Position numbers and translations under genes: made by a program. Source: Pseudonocardia sp. (GTDB lineage: Bacteria > Actinomycetota > Actinomycetes > Mycobacteriales > Pseudonocardiaceae). Taken from it: a stretch of 14,200 nucleotides of DNA. Of this stretch, positions 13,748 through 14,200 are shown one piece after another. The DNA lies in NCBI GenBank assembly GCA_030147065.1, contig JASLAP010000086.1:1-14200 (forward strand), in the 5' to 3' direction. Each line of letters starts with the position of its first letter. Position 1 is the first letter of the stretch. The notes under the pieces are model-generated. The model ran no database searches. It worked only from the letters and a program-made list of their open reading frames with translations, and was not told the origin of the DNA.

Positions 13748-14200
13748 GTGCTGCGGGTGCGGCTCCTCGGCGAGGTCGGGGTCGAACGCGACGGCTCGGC
13801 GGTGGCGCTGTCACCGCTGAACCGGCGGCTGCTGGCGTTCCTCGCCGTGCGACCGGGCCCGCACGAGCGCGACGCGCTGGCCGCCCGCTTCTGGCCGGGT
13901 CTGCCCGCCGCCAACGCCCGCGCGAACCTGCGCACCGCGGTGTGGGCGCTGCGCCAGGCGCTGGGCCCGGAGGCGGTGCTCACGACCCGCGGCACGGCCG
14001 GGCTGAGCGCGCAGCACGTCCGGCTCGACGTCGACGACCTGCTGGCCCGCGGCGCGGCCGGCGACCCGGCCGCGGTCGCGGCGCTGGGGGCGGTCGAGCC
14101 GTGCGCCGGCATCGACGCGGACTGGGCCGAGCAGGCCAGGGCCGAGCACCGCGGGCGCCGGCTGGCGCTGCTGGAGGGCCTGGCCCGCGCCGCGCGCGAC
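13748..14200 (+). CDS. SARP/BTAD-type transcriptional regulator, N-terminal part
   Basis: The gene runs off the right edge, leaving 151 codons. The sequence begins with the SARP-type winged helix (VRLLGEVGVERDG, LSPLNRRLLAFLAVRPG, RANLRTAVWALRQALG, about residues 4-85). It continues into the start of a BTAD domain (VRLDVDDLLARG, then DADWAEQARAEHRGRRLALLEGLARA). Such proteins activate adjacent genes by binding direct repeats; whether this one also carries ATPase or TPR domains cannot be seen. GTG at 13748 is used because it opens the conserved first strand; no good ribosome binding site precedes it, so a leaderless or slightly later start (GTG 13757) is possible. It is divergent from the methyltransferase gene, with an 11-base-period repeat in the 139-base gap. 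Confidence 0.85.
   Translation, partial: MLRVRLLGEVGVERDGSAVALSPLNRRLLAFLAVRPGPHERDALAARFWPGLPAANARANLRTAVWALRQALGPEAVLTTRGTAGLSAQHVRLDVDDLLARGAAGDPAAVAALGAVEPCAGIDADWAEQARAEHRGRRLALLEGLARAARD

Overview
The window is very GC-rich, uses GTG as well as ATG starts, and carries AfsR/SARP regulators, an ECF-type sigma factor and mycobacterial-type dormancy proteins. This points to a filamentous or mycolate-related actinomycete; a Pseudonocardiales member is my best guess, but nothing in the window fixes the genus. No RNA genes, insertion sequences, phage genes or CRISPR array were seen.

Left block (1-7474), a stress/dormancy-type cluster. On the minus strand, reading leftward, are a two-domain phosphotransferase/P-loop kinase protein (3125-1644), a CBS-pair protein (1493-1017), a small three-helix-bundle protein (984-724) and the N-terminal part of a SulP anion transporter (693 to beyond the left edge). 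Gaps of about 30 bases join the last three as a likely operon. Divergent from the kinase is a tandem universal stress protein (3340-4242). The kinase and stress protein correspond to the DosR-regulon neighbours Rv2004c and Rv2005c of Mycobacterium tuberculosis, and the CBS protein has the build of the DosR-regulon protein Hrp1 (Rv2626c). The shared kinase/stress-protein promoter region holds three 14-base sequences resembling the DosR box core. Convergent to the stress protein is a 1072-residue GH57-like protein (7474-4256) whose catalytic motifs look altered.

Right block (7715-14200), a regulatory cluster. It contains a full AfsR-like regulator (winged helix, BTAD, NB-ARC, TPR), a sigma-70 family factor, a Gfo/Idh/MocA oxidoreductase, a convergent SAM methyltransferase with an N-terminal winged-helix domain, and the start of a second SARP/BTAD regulator that runs off the right edge. 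Two intergenic regions, one before the sigma factor and one between the methyltransferase and the second regulator, each hold an exact direct repeat with an 11-base period, the usual layout of SARP operators. A plausible reading is that the BTAD regulators control the sigma factor and the methyltransferase/SARP pair.

The most interesting points are the DosR-like mini-cluster with its candidate boxes, the two SARP-type repeats, the GH57-like protein with Asp at the expected nucleophile position, and a perfect 24-base dyad just inside that gene's start.
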